NCBI RefSeq assembly: GCF_022201045.2
Contig: NC_068564.1
Location: 5,084,001 to 5,148,000 of the forward strand
Length of the DNA stretch: 64,000 bases
DNA from: Citrus sinensis
Taxonomy: Eukaryota > Streptophyta > Magnoliopsida > Sapindales > Rutaceae
Direction of reading: 5' to 3'
Part shown: positions 37,938 through 52,158 of the stretch, piece after piece
How positions within the stretch are numbered: position 1 is the stretch's first letter
How the letters are laid out: every line of letters begins with the position of its first letter
The notes under the pieces: generated by a model
Databases searched by the model: none
The model's input: the letters and a program-made list of their open reading frames with translations, nothing else
Told to the model about the DNA's origin: nothing
Position numbers and translations under genes: made by a program

Positions 37938-38689
37938 TATAAAAATGACAATAGACAAAGCCCACACAAGTTAAGATAATTTTACTGTTTCAAGGAGTAC
38001 AAGTATATCAAATAATGAAATACGAATACAAGTCGAACAAGAAGTGCAAAGAACTAAGTTTTGGGTTATGAGAGAACCAGTGCGAGAATCAACGTGACGG
38101 CATAAGAAAGCAACAATAAGGCATCTAATATGGCAGAACCGGGAATTTAGTTCAATGGGTCAGAATGAAGGAAACAAATCTTAAGAAGCCAGGAACGAAA
38201 ATTTTGTGAATTAAATGGACGAAAACATAAAGTTCTTGACGAAATGGATTAATTCCCAATTAATGCCCTTTGCCAGTTTGGTGGATCATCTATAACTCTG
38301 TGACGTAAGTGTGTTTGTAGGTTTGAAGGCCCCGCTTTTTATATTATAACACTCCAGTTTGAAATATGTCAATTTAATACCTAAATTACCTCTAAAAAAA
38401 AGAATTTCTGCCAACATATTCATATACACAATTTTTTACCCCCAAATTGAAAGATGTCATTTTCTTTTAGCATAGGAAGTTACACGATTATCTCGGGAAA
38501 TTAGGTAACGAGTTCCGTGATGAGTTTTTTCTCTGGAAATTTGTCACGGAGATCGACTAAAGACAAGTTGATAACATCTGACTCCTTGACGTTCTCTCCA
38601 ATTTAATTTTTTTTTTATATTGCATGTCCTTTCTAAGCTGGAGAGCGATGACTGAAAGGAGACAAACAATCTAGCTTAAAAAATTTTAA

Positions 38690-40405
<1,716 letters not shown>

Positions 40406-41344
40406 TTGGAATTTTATTTTTGCTGTACAATTTGTATTAAATAGTACGATGTTTGCACTCTCGTATGTAGAAAACTTTTGACACGGCAATAAAGCTGGTT
40501 TCGCTTGCCTTTGCTGAATCCGCACTGGACTGCGTTTCTATTTATTTACGCAGTAATCTTGGTTTTGGTCTACTTACTACAATCTTTCTCTTAATTCATC
40601 TCATGGCACAACATGCCTAAAGACTCTTTCACCAACCATTCTTCGATCAAGTGGAGGACACCTTTTCTTGGAATATTCACAGACATTAATGAAATTGGTA
40701 TTTTACTTTTTATGGCTGTAATTTTTCTATTTTTATTTTTGAGTAGTTTTATCTTGATTATTAAGTCAAGACTTCGAGTAGAAAAGCTAGTGTGCGCATG
40801 TGTGTATATGTTGAATAGGAATTTAGTGAATTATGATAAGGTTTAATAAATGTTATTGATTATAATCCACAAAAGTTTTAATAAATTTAATTGACCTTAA
40901 CCCTGAGTGGATAATGAACTTGCATTCTTGTATTATATCTTTTAAGTTATCATGGAGTAAAATCCATATAAATAATCAAAATCTCAATAATTTAGAGATG
41001 TAATTTCATGGATCGTAGGAATATATACTTGTAAGATGGAATCTATGCAATTGATGCTTATCTAAGCTGTTTGTGATACTTGAATATGTGGCCGAAATTT
41101 AGTCAATAATTTTTTTTTATAATAATATTTATTTGTGATTTTTTTGAAATATAGATATATTAAAACTGATATTTAGAATGAATAGTAACATAGGGGTAAA
41201 TATAATTACAAAAACATGATATTTATCATAAGACTAAGTTTAATTATGAGCATTAAATAGAGGGTGTCAATTAAGTAGCTTTTATTAGTCTAAGATTGGG
41301 CCTAATATTAATTAAAAAATTTTAATTAGTTGTTTATTTATTAC

Positions 41345-41990
41345 ATGGGTCACTATAGTACATCTTTCGGCATTTTGTGAAATAGCCTCATATTAAAGTG
41401 GTGATATTTGACCTCCCAATTTATCTCACTAGCCCTCAATTTTCTATTAATATTATTTATTCCAAAAGTTCACCAAATGAAAAATAAAAAATAATTGAAA
41501 ATAAATATATTTTCTTCTGCCTCAAGCTCAAAGTAGATTAACTTTTCATTTCTCTCTGTTTTTTTAATTAATTTCACACAAAATAAAAACCAACATCATC
41601 AATAATAATGAACCCACCACTTGTTTATAACCCCCAACTTGTTTATAAAATTTAACAAAAACCCAACATTAATTGAAACTCATATATGTTTGTGGAGATG
41701 ATGGATTGGTGGTGATGATGAACTTTTTATTGGTAAAGATAGGTGGTGAAGTGGTGAGGATGATGGTTATGCTAGAGAGAGGAGGGATGTGGAGGGAGAG
41801 AGAATAAAATAAAATAATAATTTTTTAAAAAAAATTTTAATAAGTATAATTCTGAAAACTTAGGGCTGGTGGGATAATTTCAACGATCAAATATCATCAA
41901 TACTGAGATTAATCTAGTAATTTCAAGGATCAAATATCATCAATACTGAGATTAACCTAGCAGTTTTGTATATCATGAGATATAAGGCAT
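41345..41990. mobile_element. Possible MITE with diverged inverted ends
   Basis: Left part near 41385-41437 (GTGGTGATATTTGACCTCCC then TCTCACTAGCCCTCAATTTT) is inverted near 41860-41960 (AAACTTAGGGCTGGTGGGAT, GATCAAATATCATCAA). The arms are diverged. Exact ends and a target duplication were not found. Confidence 0.4.
41875..41960. repeat. 43-bp tandem duplication
   Basis: Two adjacent 43-base units (41875-41917 and 41918-41960) sharing ATCAAATATCATCAATACTG. They differ at two positions. They lie in the right arm of the possible MITE. Confidence 0.92.
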
Positions 41991-42522
41991 TGACTTTTAA
42001 GTTAGAGCTAGAAAGCTCGTGCTCACTACAACTCAATTCTTAGTCAAGCTCTTCCTTTAATAAAATGCATGTATAAATGAGAGAAAATTAGAATTGATGT
42101 AATCTTTAGATACATATTTTTTTTTTATATATAAAAGAAAGATGAAGTTCTAAAGTCTCTGTCTCCTACATTAGAATTAGTATTTACTATACACTCATAA
42201 GTGTGAGGGAGATGATTGAGGATGGCGGACAAGACTACAATCATATTTTGTAAATTCCAATAATGGTGGTGAAAAAATTACAGTCAGTCTTCTTCGAATT
42301 TTAATTGAAAATCTGACATATTTCTGTAATCATATAGATATATACATAATTAAGAAAAAGACTTTTGCTTATTTTATTAAATTAAAAAAAAAAAAGATTT
42401 TTTTGGGCCTGTTTTACCAACAGCTTGATGACGACGATGGATTGCAGGAGATTATTTGATTGGCACACGTGAATCCTTTGAGTTATTGAACGTCATTAAT
42501 GTTAAGTCCATTGATTTGGCCT

Positions 42523-43808
42523 AACATAAAAGGAAAATGATGTTCTCACAAAGTTGTGCACAAAGCTTTGCACAAAACGGTGAGTTTTGTGCAAAGTATG
42601 AAATATCTCTTCTGACTTCTGAGGCATGGGACACCTCACACACGCAACAAACGCACCCAGCAGTCACCTTCACGCGCCCGACTCTTTCCTTTCTCCCTCA
42701 TCACAACTCTTTTTCTCTCATCTCCAAGCTGCCAGCCGCTGCAACAAGCTCAACCGCAGCAGTCCCTTTTCTCACAACATAATCGCAGTAGTGTTTCGAA
42801 GTATTTGACGACTCTTTCTCTCACATCTGTGATTCAACTCTTTAGAAGTGATTTCACAAAATAGCTTTGTATTTTTTTATTTTTTTTTACAAGAATGAAG
42901 AATGTGGTAGTGCTTTTTTTTTTTTCCTTTTTTTGGATTGTATTACTTGGTGTTGTGAACGAAATTAATTTGTTTACTAAGTTGTGTGCTTTTGCTTAAT
43001 CTTTTCTGCCCACTTAGATTTAAATTTGTTGAATTTGTAATTAATCCTAGAAGTATCCTACTGAGGATTGCAACACAAAGAAGCAAATTAAAAACAAACA
43101 CGAGAAGAGGAAGAAAAATAATTAATTAAACAACATAGTTGCTTTAAACACTACAAAAATTACCAAAAAAAAAAAATGCTTCACTTTAACTGACAAGCAT
43201 GGCAATTTTCATCAAAGTTACAAACTCTAAATTTTTTTTTATGGCAATGGTGGGCAATAAATTTGATAAACAAACTAGAACAATTTGACCAATATACATA
43301 AATATCTAAGTTCAAGAGGCTGCAAAGTTGATGGAAGAGACAGATGGTAAAGTTGAGAACAAAAGCCGAGAACAACAACAACAAAGGCTCAGTGATGACA
43401 TTATTGCTAGATTCAAGCTTTTGGAAGTTGGAGTGAAGCTTGATCACCTTGAATGACTTCTTCATAACCCACCTTCAAAACTCAACTGATGTTAACAGAT
43501 CGATTCATTGGATGAGAGTACAGTTGTGTATGTGAGGGTATGAGAGCAAAGAGACTTCTTGTTGTACTGTTGGGAAATGGGGCAACTGCGTGGTGACGGA
43601 AGAAAATGGCTGCTGCGGTGGAGCTTATGCAGCAGCTGGCAGCTTGACGACGCGGGAAAGAGTCAGACGCGTGAACTTTGGGCGCGCCTGTTGCGTATGT
43701 GAGGTGCTCTTTGCACCAATAGAGACATTTTATACTTTGCACAAAACGCACCGTTTTGTGCAAAGTTTTGTGCTCTTCTTTGTGTGAATATCGGCGTTGA
43801 ACATAAAA
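42523..43808 (+). mobile_element. Non-autonomous Mutator-like element, Pack-MULE-like
   Basis: Element 42532-43799 (1268 bp) is flanked by a perfect 9-bp duplication AACATAAAA (42523-42531 and 43800-43808), the size expected for Mutator. Long inverted ends of about 250 bases: left TTTGCACAAAACGGTGAGTT and TCACACACGCAACAAACGC; right, inverted, TTTGCACAAAACGGTGCGTT and TCACATACGCAACAGGCGC. The outermost few bases do not pair well. Flanking host DNA matches BBE 4's downstream region, where no such element is present (about 57745-57870), so it inserted after the duplication. No transposase inside; an open 48-codon segment (43310-43453) may be captured sequence. Confidence 0.88.
43310..43456 (+). 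other. Short open segment inside the Mutator-like element
   Basis: 48 codons reading VQEAAKLMEETDGKVENKSR and then a Gln run and LSDDIIARFKLLEVGVKLDH before TGA. It is charged and helix-like, with an AG just before it that could be a splice acceptor. The composition differs sharply from the surrounding T-rich DNA. I do not recognise it; it could be a captured exon of a host gene. Confidence 0.35.
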
Positions 43809-45403
43809 ATTAAGTTAAAGGCGAGAGAGACACATGTTTTGCACGTACCTTTTGTAGGACCCACCAACGCCGCTGAGCAAAGCGAACAAATAATAATGTA
43901 ATGTAATATGATGATCATGATTTGGAACATTAAAACGATGGATGGGGATATTTTTCACCACAATTTGTGTAAATCTACTTTAATTTAAAAAATATTAATT
44001 TGTGTAAAATCACCTTATTTTAAAAATATATCAACTAAAAATTTAATTATTTAAATAAAAATAAAAATTTAAACAATTAATCAATTAAATACTTGTAATG
44101 TTGTCATTTCTTTTAGGGTGTGCAAGGCTTGTGATCATATCTATATGCTTTATCATCTTGGAAATTAATTCAGGTCATATTTTATTTTTGGAATGGTTGT
44201 ACTTGTAGCTTATTAAGAATTCACATTATAATTATTAGATTGATTACAGAGTATAAATTAATCATTAGAAGCAATTCTATCTTTAGGTCCAATTTGATAT
44301 TGAGTTCCGCTGTAAAAAATAGTTGTAATTATGGAATAAAAATTAATAATATGTAATAAATATCACTTTTAAATAATAACTTTGACAAAATTAGTAAATA
44401 TATAATATATTTTTCATCATATAAGCATAAATTACCAATCACTTTAGTAAAGTACTTTTAAAGTTACAATTATCCAACCTCTATCTCAAACAGAGCTTTA
44501 GATTTTGTATCTAATGGGTGGTGTTGTCGCTTCTAAGGTTTGTTTTACAATATTATCTTTTCTTCCCGGATGGTAGGTAAGGCAAGGAATTTTTAACTTT
44601 TAATAATTTATAATTAAGTGGATTTGTCCTATGGAGCCTAACAGAGTGGTACTCAAACAATATTATTTAGGTGGCTTAATAAGAACTTTACTGATCCCTA
44701 TCTTAAAAAAAATGAATTTGTAATTAGTTTAGGTGAAGTAATTGATGGGACTTTTCTTTTCTCAAAAGGATAACCTTTCAAAACCAGTTTATAGGGAGAA
44801 AATGTAGTACAATCGAGTAGTGGCGAAATGAGAAATCAACTTTAGAAAGGGCAAATTCTAACACGAATTAAAAATAATTTGAGAGATTTCAATTATGAAA
44901 AAGGATTATTTTAAAAAAAAACATTGATGGGAGATCATGAAACAAGATCACATCTATTGATTTGTTGATTGAAAAAAGAAAGAAGATTGTAAAGTTAAAG
45001 AGTAGAATTGGATGGAAGCCAAAATAATGAATTTTGATTGGTATTTTTGAAATTCTGAAAAGTATGGAGTGGGCACGAGGCCTTTTTATGGTAACTGTAA
45101 ATTCAAAACGCAGATTTTCTAATACATCGAAAAGAGAATTTCTATCACTATTATGTCAATTGAGGAAATTTCGACTTCCAACATCACCATCATAATGTCA
45201 ATTGAAGAAATTTCAACAATAGCAAAATTCAATTTGATTTTTTTAGCTCTTGTTATTAATTAATTTTCTTTTTATTGCTCTCTTTTTTCAATGTTTAATT
45301 CCAAAATAATATCTCTCTCGTTGAACTCTCCTAAGGATCTGAAATTGCTTCTTCTTCTTCTTCATTTTTTTCTCATTTTTTTGGGGGTTTTAGCTTTTCT
45401 TCT

Positions 45404-45658
45404 GTGAGAAATTTCGTCAAACAGGTGGCAGATATGAATACATCTACGTTCTTTTTAACACAAGCCAAAGTACAAACCTCAAAAATTGATCATGCCGAAG
45501 TCCTCCCAAACGTTGTAGAAGCTGAAATGGAACATTACATTAAAGGATTAGACAGAAAAAATAAAGAGTTTGAAGATGTAAAGCTGAAGTTTTGGGATTA
45601 TACCATCATAAACCAAATTATTCCAGCAAAAAAAAAAATGTTGTACATAAGTTATTGA
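45404..45658 (+). other. Unrecognised 84-codon open frame
   Basis: A charged, helix-like product (VVEAEMEHYIKGLDRKNKEF) preceded by a CT-rich, leader-like stretch (45340-45400). No homologous frame is visible in the matching flank at 62-63 kb and no motif is known to me. It may be chance or a gene fragment. Confidence 0.2.
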
Positions 45659-47080
45659 AAGAGTTGATGGAAAAAAATGAAAAGGAAATTACGTCTTCCT
45701 CAATGTTTATGTGTTCGTTATTATTGTTATTCTTTTAAGAGGGAAAATAAACAAGGTAGTTTAATGAAAAGTATGTTTTATTACGCAAAAGAAAATGAGA
45801 AAGAAAAAAATTAATCCTAATTATTGATTGCAGAAGATGAAATGTGCAAGTAGGATTCTTAAGAGTTAAGTAAAAACTCAACTCAACACCAATCTAAATT
45901 CATATTTATGATACAAATCTGAATTCAAATGTTGAAATTCTTAGCCTTTATTTGACAAGTTGCTGTGAGATTTCCATGATTTTAATAAGTGCTAGAAAAT
46001 TCATGATTTATTCAAGTTCATTAAATTATTAATTGGGTAGTGCTGAAATAAGTCTTTATTTTGTTACAGCAATTCGTGACTACATCATCAATAATGATTC
46101 ATCGTAACTAGATGAATCCGCTCATATAACAAAAATTCAAAAGCCCTGACTCCTGAGTCAATAAAAAGTAATGAAATTATTGGAGAATTCAATCCTAGCC
46201 ATTAATTCTGAAGCAGTAGGAATGATGAAACCCATGAATAAAGAAGATTATAATAATAGATATAAAAGCAATAATCCTGACTCTGATCATTTATATTTAT
46301 GATATTAAATCAAGTTAGAATAATCACAATCATAATTACCTTGACTCTTATCTTCATTTTCAAATCTATATTGATAGTCACATTTTAAACGGTTTTCCTT
46401 GGAGACAAAAAATCACCCACGGGATTTTATCGATTTGCAAATAGAAAAGATCTTTAGACTGAAAGTGATATAATATCCATTTAATGAATGATAAAATAAT
46501 TAAATAAGTAATTTGAAAAATTATGAAGATTTACAGTCAATAATTGAATATCGTTGCATCACAAGTGCAGAAATTAAATTAATTTCGAAGATCACACGCT
46601 AACAATAAAGTTTTTAAAATAATCCGATCATTTATTAAATTATTTAATATCATAGGAAAAAAATCATAAAAGACAAATTTTTGGTCAATCATGAACAGAA
46701 TTTCCAAAAAGAAAATGTAATTTGAAAATCAAAAGGGGATTTCACTGTACTTAATATTGAATATTACCAGCAGTCGTCATCTTAATTATTTTCTATCGTA
46801 TTAATCATCATTGCCACGCGTAGAGGTAGGAAATTTTCAATCCCAAATATCTCACGTTTCAGTTGCTCGCTTGTGAAATGGAAGAATCCCTACCAAACAA
46901 TTAGGGACGGGATATTTCTACCCCTAAATCCACCCTATTTTTTAAGAAATACTTATTTCGAATCGTGTACATTTGGTGTCATTAGCATACATTGTACAAA
47001 AACTTTTGCATTAAAATTTTTCACAATGACATTGCGTTAATCAGAATGGAGAATAAGGGAAGTTTGATCTATATGTAAAA

Positions 47081-47197
47081 AGAAATTTATTGAAGTCAAG
47101 CTCAATTGGTAAAGAGTAGTCTTCCTAATGCTATCCTGAGTTCGAATTTTAATGAATATATGAATTAATAAAAAATAAAAAACAAAAAGCGAGAAAT
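47081..47197 (+). mobile_element. Short tRNA-derived SINE insertion
   Basis: Insert 47087-47191 contains a polymerase III A box-like AAGCTCAATTGGTAAAGAG (47098-47116) and a B box-like GAGTTCGAATTTTA (47138-47151), then an A-rich tail. It is flanked by AGAAAT (47081-47086 and 47192-47197). The homologous region before BBE 4 (54255-54330) runs CATATGCAAAAAGAAG straight into GAGAGACCC without the insert, giving an empty site. Confidence 0.7.
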
Positions 47198-47558
47198 GAC
47201 ACGAGTCCCACAATCATCTCAGAGAAGAAACTGCCATAAAGTGCTGGGAGTTCATCATGGAGCCCGACAACACCTTATCTTCTGATACATTTTGCAGAAT
47301 TAAAAACATGGATCATAAAAATCTTAACTTTTCGACGACTTTTTTCTCCAGTTGCATATTTTAATCCTTTTCATATTGCATCTCCTCCTAACCGTTGGAT
47401 TCTCTCTTCAAATGAATCCAACGGTTTTAGGCATCATTTGCTGAACATTGCATTGCCAAGTCCAAATTTTGAAAATCCTTGCAAAGCTGGAAAGCAATGA
47501 GAGAAGGGACGCTAAGAATCAAGCTTCCCCTTGTGACTAATAAACATTGTATAAAAGG

Positions 47559-47564
47559 CACGTG
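47559..47564 (+). promoter_or_regulatory. G-box CACGTG upstream of BBE 3
   Basis: CACGTG 64-69 bases before the ATG, following a TATAAAA (47550-47556) and followed by GAGTTAATGG. The TTAATG context is shared with BBE 2 and 4. Confidence 0.5.
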
Positions 47565-47624
47565 AACTGAGTTAATGGCGACGGAGCCCAATTATAAAAT
47601 GAATCAAACTAACTTTGGCAATAG

Positions 47625-49253
<1,629 letters not shown>

Positions 49254-49287
49254 TTGGAATTTTATTTTTGCTGTACAATTTGTATTA

Positions 49288-49329
49288 GATAATATTTTCA
49301 GGCATGAACAAAGCATTCCACCAGTTCCA
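49288..49329 (+). pseudogene. 42-bp BBE 3'-end duplicate in the BBE 3 downstream region
   Basis: Starts GATAATATTTTCAGGCATG and ends CACCAGTTCCA, repeating the coding bases for [14 protein letters not shown] (BBE 3 itself at 49176-49217). The repeat has CCAGTTCCA as in BBE 2 and 4, not CCTGTTCCA as in BBE 3, so it came from another paralog. It marks a recombination junction 35 bases after the BBE 3 stop. Confidence 0.88.
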
Positions 49330-50429
49330 AGTTTTGGACTTCCATAAAATTTTTATTATTTTAAGTGGTAGTAAAGTTAGTTTTGCTTTAGCCTTTGCTG
49401 AATCCCCCCACTGGACTATAATTTTATTTATAATATGCAGTAATCTGGGCATTTTTTTGATCAAGGAAACACACCATGTGGTTTTCAAAATGGTAATCTG
49501 GTTTTCAATTTGGGTCTCGGAAAGTTTGCTTGCGCATGCTCACTCCCATCCCAACTGCGTGAAAATTTTGTTTCATCACACCTTCAGACTCCAAACTTTC
49601 TTGAGTAAAATTCAATTTGTATTATTGGGTTTCTCATCAGGTGATTTTTATTTATTTATCCTAAGTGTGATTGCTTTACAAGTTAATATATACGATTTTG
49701 ACCAACTGTTTGTTTTATATTCATTTTTAACATTGGTTTTAAGGTGTTTTTTTTTTTTTTGTTGAAGTAAACAAAATTCAGAGTAAAATACAAATTTCTT
49801 CTTCATTTCGTCAGCGGCCAACCAACACACCTCTAGTTCAGGAACAATCATCTATATCCCTTATTGTTTTATTAATTTGATATAATGACAGAGTTTTCAT
49901 TTTGTTTTCATATACTTTCCTAATTCAATTACCCTTATGCTTTCATCAATTTTATATAATAATAGAATTTTTATTTTCTTTTCAAATATATCCTTAATTC
50001 AATTTTTTTAAGTGGAATTAGTGATTATTCTATAAAATGACTAAATTATATGTTTATTGAATAAACTAAAATTATTAGGGGCTAAAATGTTATTGCTTCT
50101 TTAATTTTTTTAAAAAATATTTTACTTGAAAAAAATGTCAATGTACTATAAAATCGTCACTTATATTAAAAGTACTTAAAAAAATAACATACAGTAAAAA
50201 TTAACAATATTTTCATAATTTCATGGCTTATTTCCTTCACAACCGTGCTTACTCATTTTCTTTTCATTATATCAAATTATTCAAAGATTTCACATTTTCT
50301 ATAAAATAAAAATAAAAAGGATTTTAAAATAATTTTTATGGTATAATTTTAATAATTTATATTATAAGTTTATTTGTTGTATCATCGCTATCAATTTTTT
50401 ATTATTATTATTATTATTATTCATTATTT
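49330..50429. other. Intergenic downstream of BBE 3
   Basis: 49480-49830 is homologous to 59985-60270 (GGTTTCAATTTGGG, TTGGGTTTCTCATCAGGTG versus TGGGTTTTTTTTGTCCATCA, GTGATTGCTTT). The rest is very AT-rich with an (ATT)n microsatellite at 50401-50427. Open frames here are not conserved. Confidence 0.6.
50401..50427. repeat. (ATT)n microsatellite
   Basis: About seven uninterrupted ATT units directly left of the MITE at 50430. Confidence 0.9.
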
Positions 50430-50609
50430 AATGCGGACACCTTCATTTTATTTTCATGCGGACACACTATTAAACTGCATGGTTTAAAATAGTTAGTTTT
50501 TGAATGAACTATAAAATCGTGTGGTTTAAGAGAGTTAAAAATTAACTCTCTTAAATCTCATGGTTTAAAAGTAGTGTCCGCATAAAAATAAAATGAGGGC
50601 GTTCGCACT
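50430..50609. mobile_element. About 180-bp MITE with long inverted ends
   Basis: Left end TGCGGACACCTTCATTTT then ATTTTCATGCGGACAC; inverted right end TGCGAACGCCCTCATTTT then ATTTTTATGCGGACAC. The interior pairs further, including a perfect AAGAGAGTTAA/TTAACTCTCTT hairpin (50528-50552). A target duplication was not resolved. Confidence 0.7.
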
Positions 50610-50696
50610 AAAAAAAAAACTATATATACACACATATATATTTTTATATTGCATTCTTCATTCTTAAATACACCTATGTTCACACAGATATGGACA

Positions 50697-52158
50697 ATAG
50701 ATGAAATACTAACTAGGCAACCCAAGAGGGGGGGTGAATTGGGATTTTAAAAATTATCTTAGGCAAACCACGCAACAATTTAATCTAATGCCTTAATAAA
50801 TTAGAAAACAATAAATTCAATAAAAGCACAATAATAAATGAGTAAGGGAAGAGAAAGCAAACTCAAGGATTTTAACGTGGTTCGGCAATCCCCGCCTACG
50901 TCCACGCCTCCAAGCACACCGGACTTGAGGATTTCACTAAGCTAGCCTCCCAAGGCTTCAAACGCTTACAATTGACTTCCAAGGTGTCAATGGACCTTTA
51001 CAACAAGAGATTATCTCCAATCTCTTAACCCAAGTGTATCCCAACACTTACAATCTTTTAACTTGATTTTACAAAAAAGATTACAAATGAATCCCTCTCA
51101 CACAATGTGTTTGATCTCAAGTGAAAGCTCAATGTGTGAATGAATGAGATGAATACAAAGATTTAAAGCTCAATGAAAGTTGTATTCTCAATATTTTGCT
51201 CAATGATGATCGTTGGAATTCTCCTTGTTTGAATTGGATTGAGCTTATTTATAGTTGGAGCTGAAAAACTAGCCGTTATAGATTGTCTGCACGAAAACGG
51301 TTCGCCGTTAAACATTAACGGTTAACCGTTTAGGCTGGTCAAAGTTACCGTTGGGCCAATTTTCAAATAAACGGTTAGCCGTTTAGGCTTACCCTTTCGC
51401 CGTTAATTTCCAGAGACCTGCGAAACAAATTTGGTTTAACCGTTCTTACTAAACGGTTCAAGGTTAGCAATCTGGAAATAATCGGTTAACCGTTTTCAGT
51501 AAACGGTTCACCGTTAGTTTCCAGAATCATCATTTTAACAATACTTTGCAGAACATGCTTTCTGGAAATTATCGGTTAGCCGTTTTTAAACAAACGGTAG
51601 CCGTTTGCTACAGTGATTGCCACAGTAACCTGCACAGTGCACTATTTTCCAAAATTATAGTTTGACCCTAAAACTTTACAAAACTATACTATAGCCCAAA
51701 ACGTTATGAAACTTTACAAATATGTCTAATTTCAGAATTTTTAAGTAATGCTTTGTTAATCCCAAAACTTTCTGAAATTATGTTATAGCCCAAAATGTTA
51801 TGACACTTTTCAAATAAGTCCTTCACCAAAATTTCAAGCAATACTTGTTTGTTTCAAAGTTTTCAAAATGCTTTCAATTAAATCATAAACTTTGAAAAAC
51901 AACCAATTTCATAAAATCATTTTTCCATTAAATATGAAACATTTATAATATGAAAATAATGATTTATTATTTAAAAAGAATAAAAACAATCAATTTCATA
52001 AAATCATTTTTCCATTAAATACAAAACATTTATAATGTGAAAATAATGATTTATTTAAAAAGAATATTAAATAATTTGAGCTTAAAAGATTAATCATTCT
52101 TAAACTTATTTGTTATCATCAAAATCAATATTATGGAAACATATATGTTAACAATAGA
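50697..52158 (-). mobile_element. Solo LTR (1452 bp), SIRE/Maximus-like, with 5-bp target duplication
   Basis: Element 50702-52153 begins TGAAATACTAACTAGGCAAC and ends ATATATGTTAACA. A perfect ATAGA duplication lies at 50697-50701 and 52154-52158. Read on the minus strand, the start TGTTAACATATATG followed by TTGATTTTGATGATAACAAA is typical of SIRE-type Copia LTRs, from memory. A minus-strand TATAAATAA lies near 51254-51245. Just upstream of it, in U3, lies a cluster of AACGG/CCGTT motifs (51295-51612). There is no internal sequence. No equivalent element is present in the matching BBE 4 downstream region. Confidence 0.9.
51295..51612. repeat. Cluster of about 16 AACGG/CCGTT motifs
   Basis: Repeated palindromic units such as TAACGGTTAACCGTTTAGGC, AACGGTTAGCCGTTTAGGC and ATCGGTTAACCGTTTTC. 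AACGG is the core recognised by R1R2R3-MYB proteins (MSA element) and overlaps other MYB sites. It lies in the U3 part of the solo LTR. Confidence 0.8.

Larger units (their letters stand above)
40406..42522. other. Intergenic downstream of BBE 2
   Basis: The first 270 bases match the 3' flank of BBE 4 (shared TGGTCTACTTACTACAATC-like text and ATCAAGTGG(A/T)GGACACC). A possible MITE lies at about 41345-41990. From about 42430 another stretch shared with BBE 4's downstream (GATTGGCACACGTGAAT, TTTGATTTGGCCTAAC at about 57680-57745) runs up to the Pack-MULE-like insertion. No gene. Confidence 0.6.

Noticed and set aside
47087-47191. Possible tRNA gene
   Set aside because: A and B boxes are present but there is no cloverleaf acceptor stem, and it has SINE-like tail, duplications and an empty site.
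51295-51612. CRISPR-like array suggested by regularly repeated palindromes
   Set aside because: Units and spacing are irregular, the context is a plant LTR, and the motifs are short MYB-type cores.
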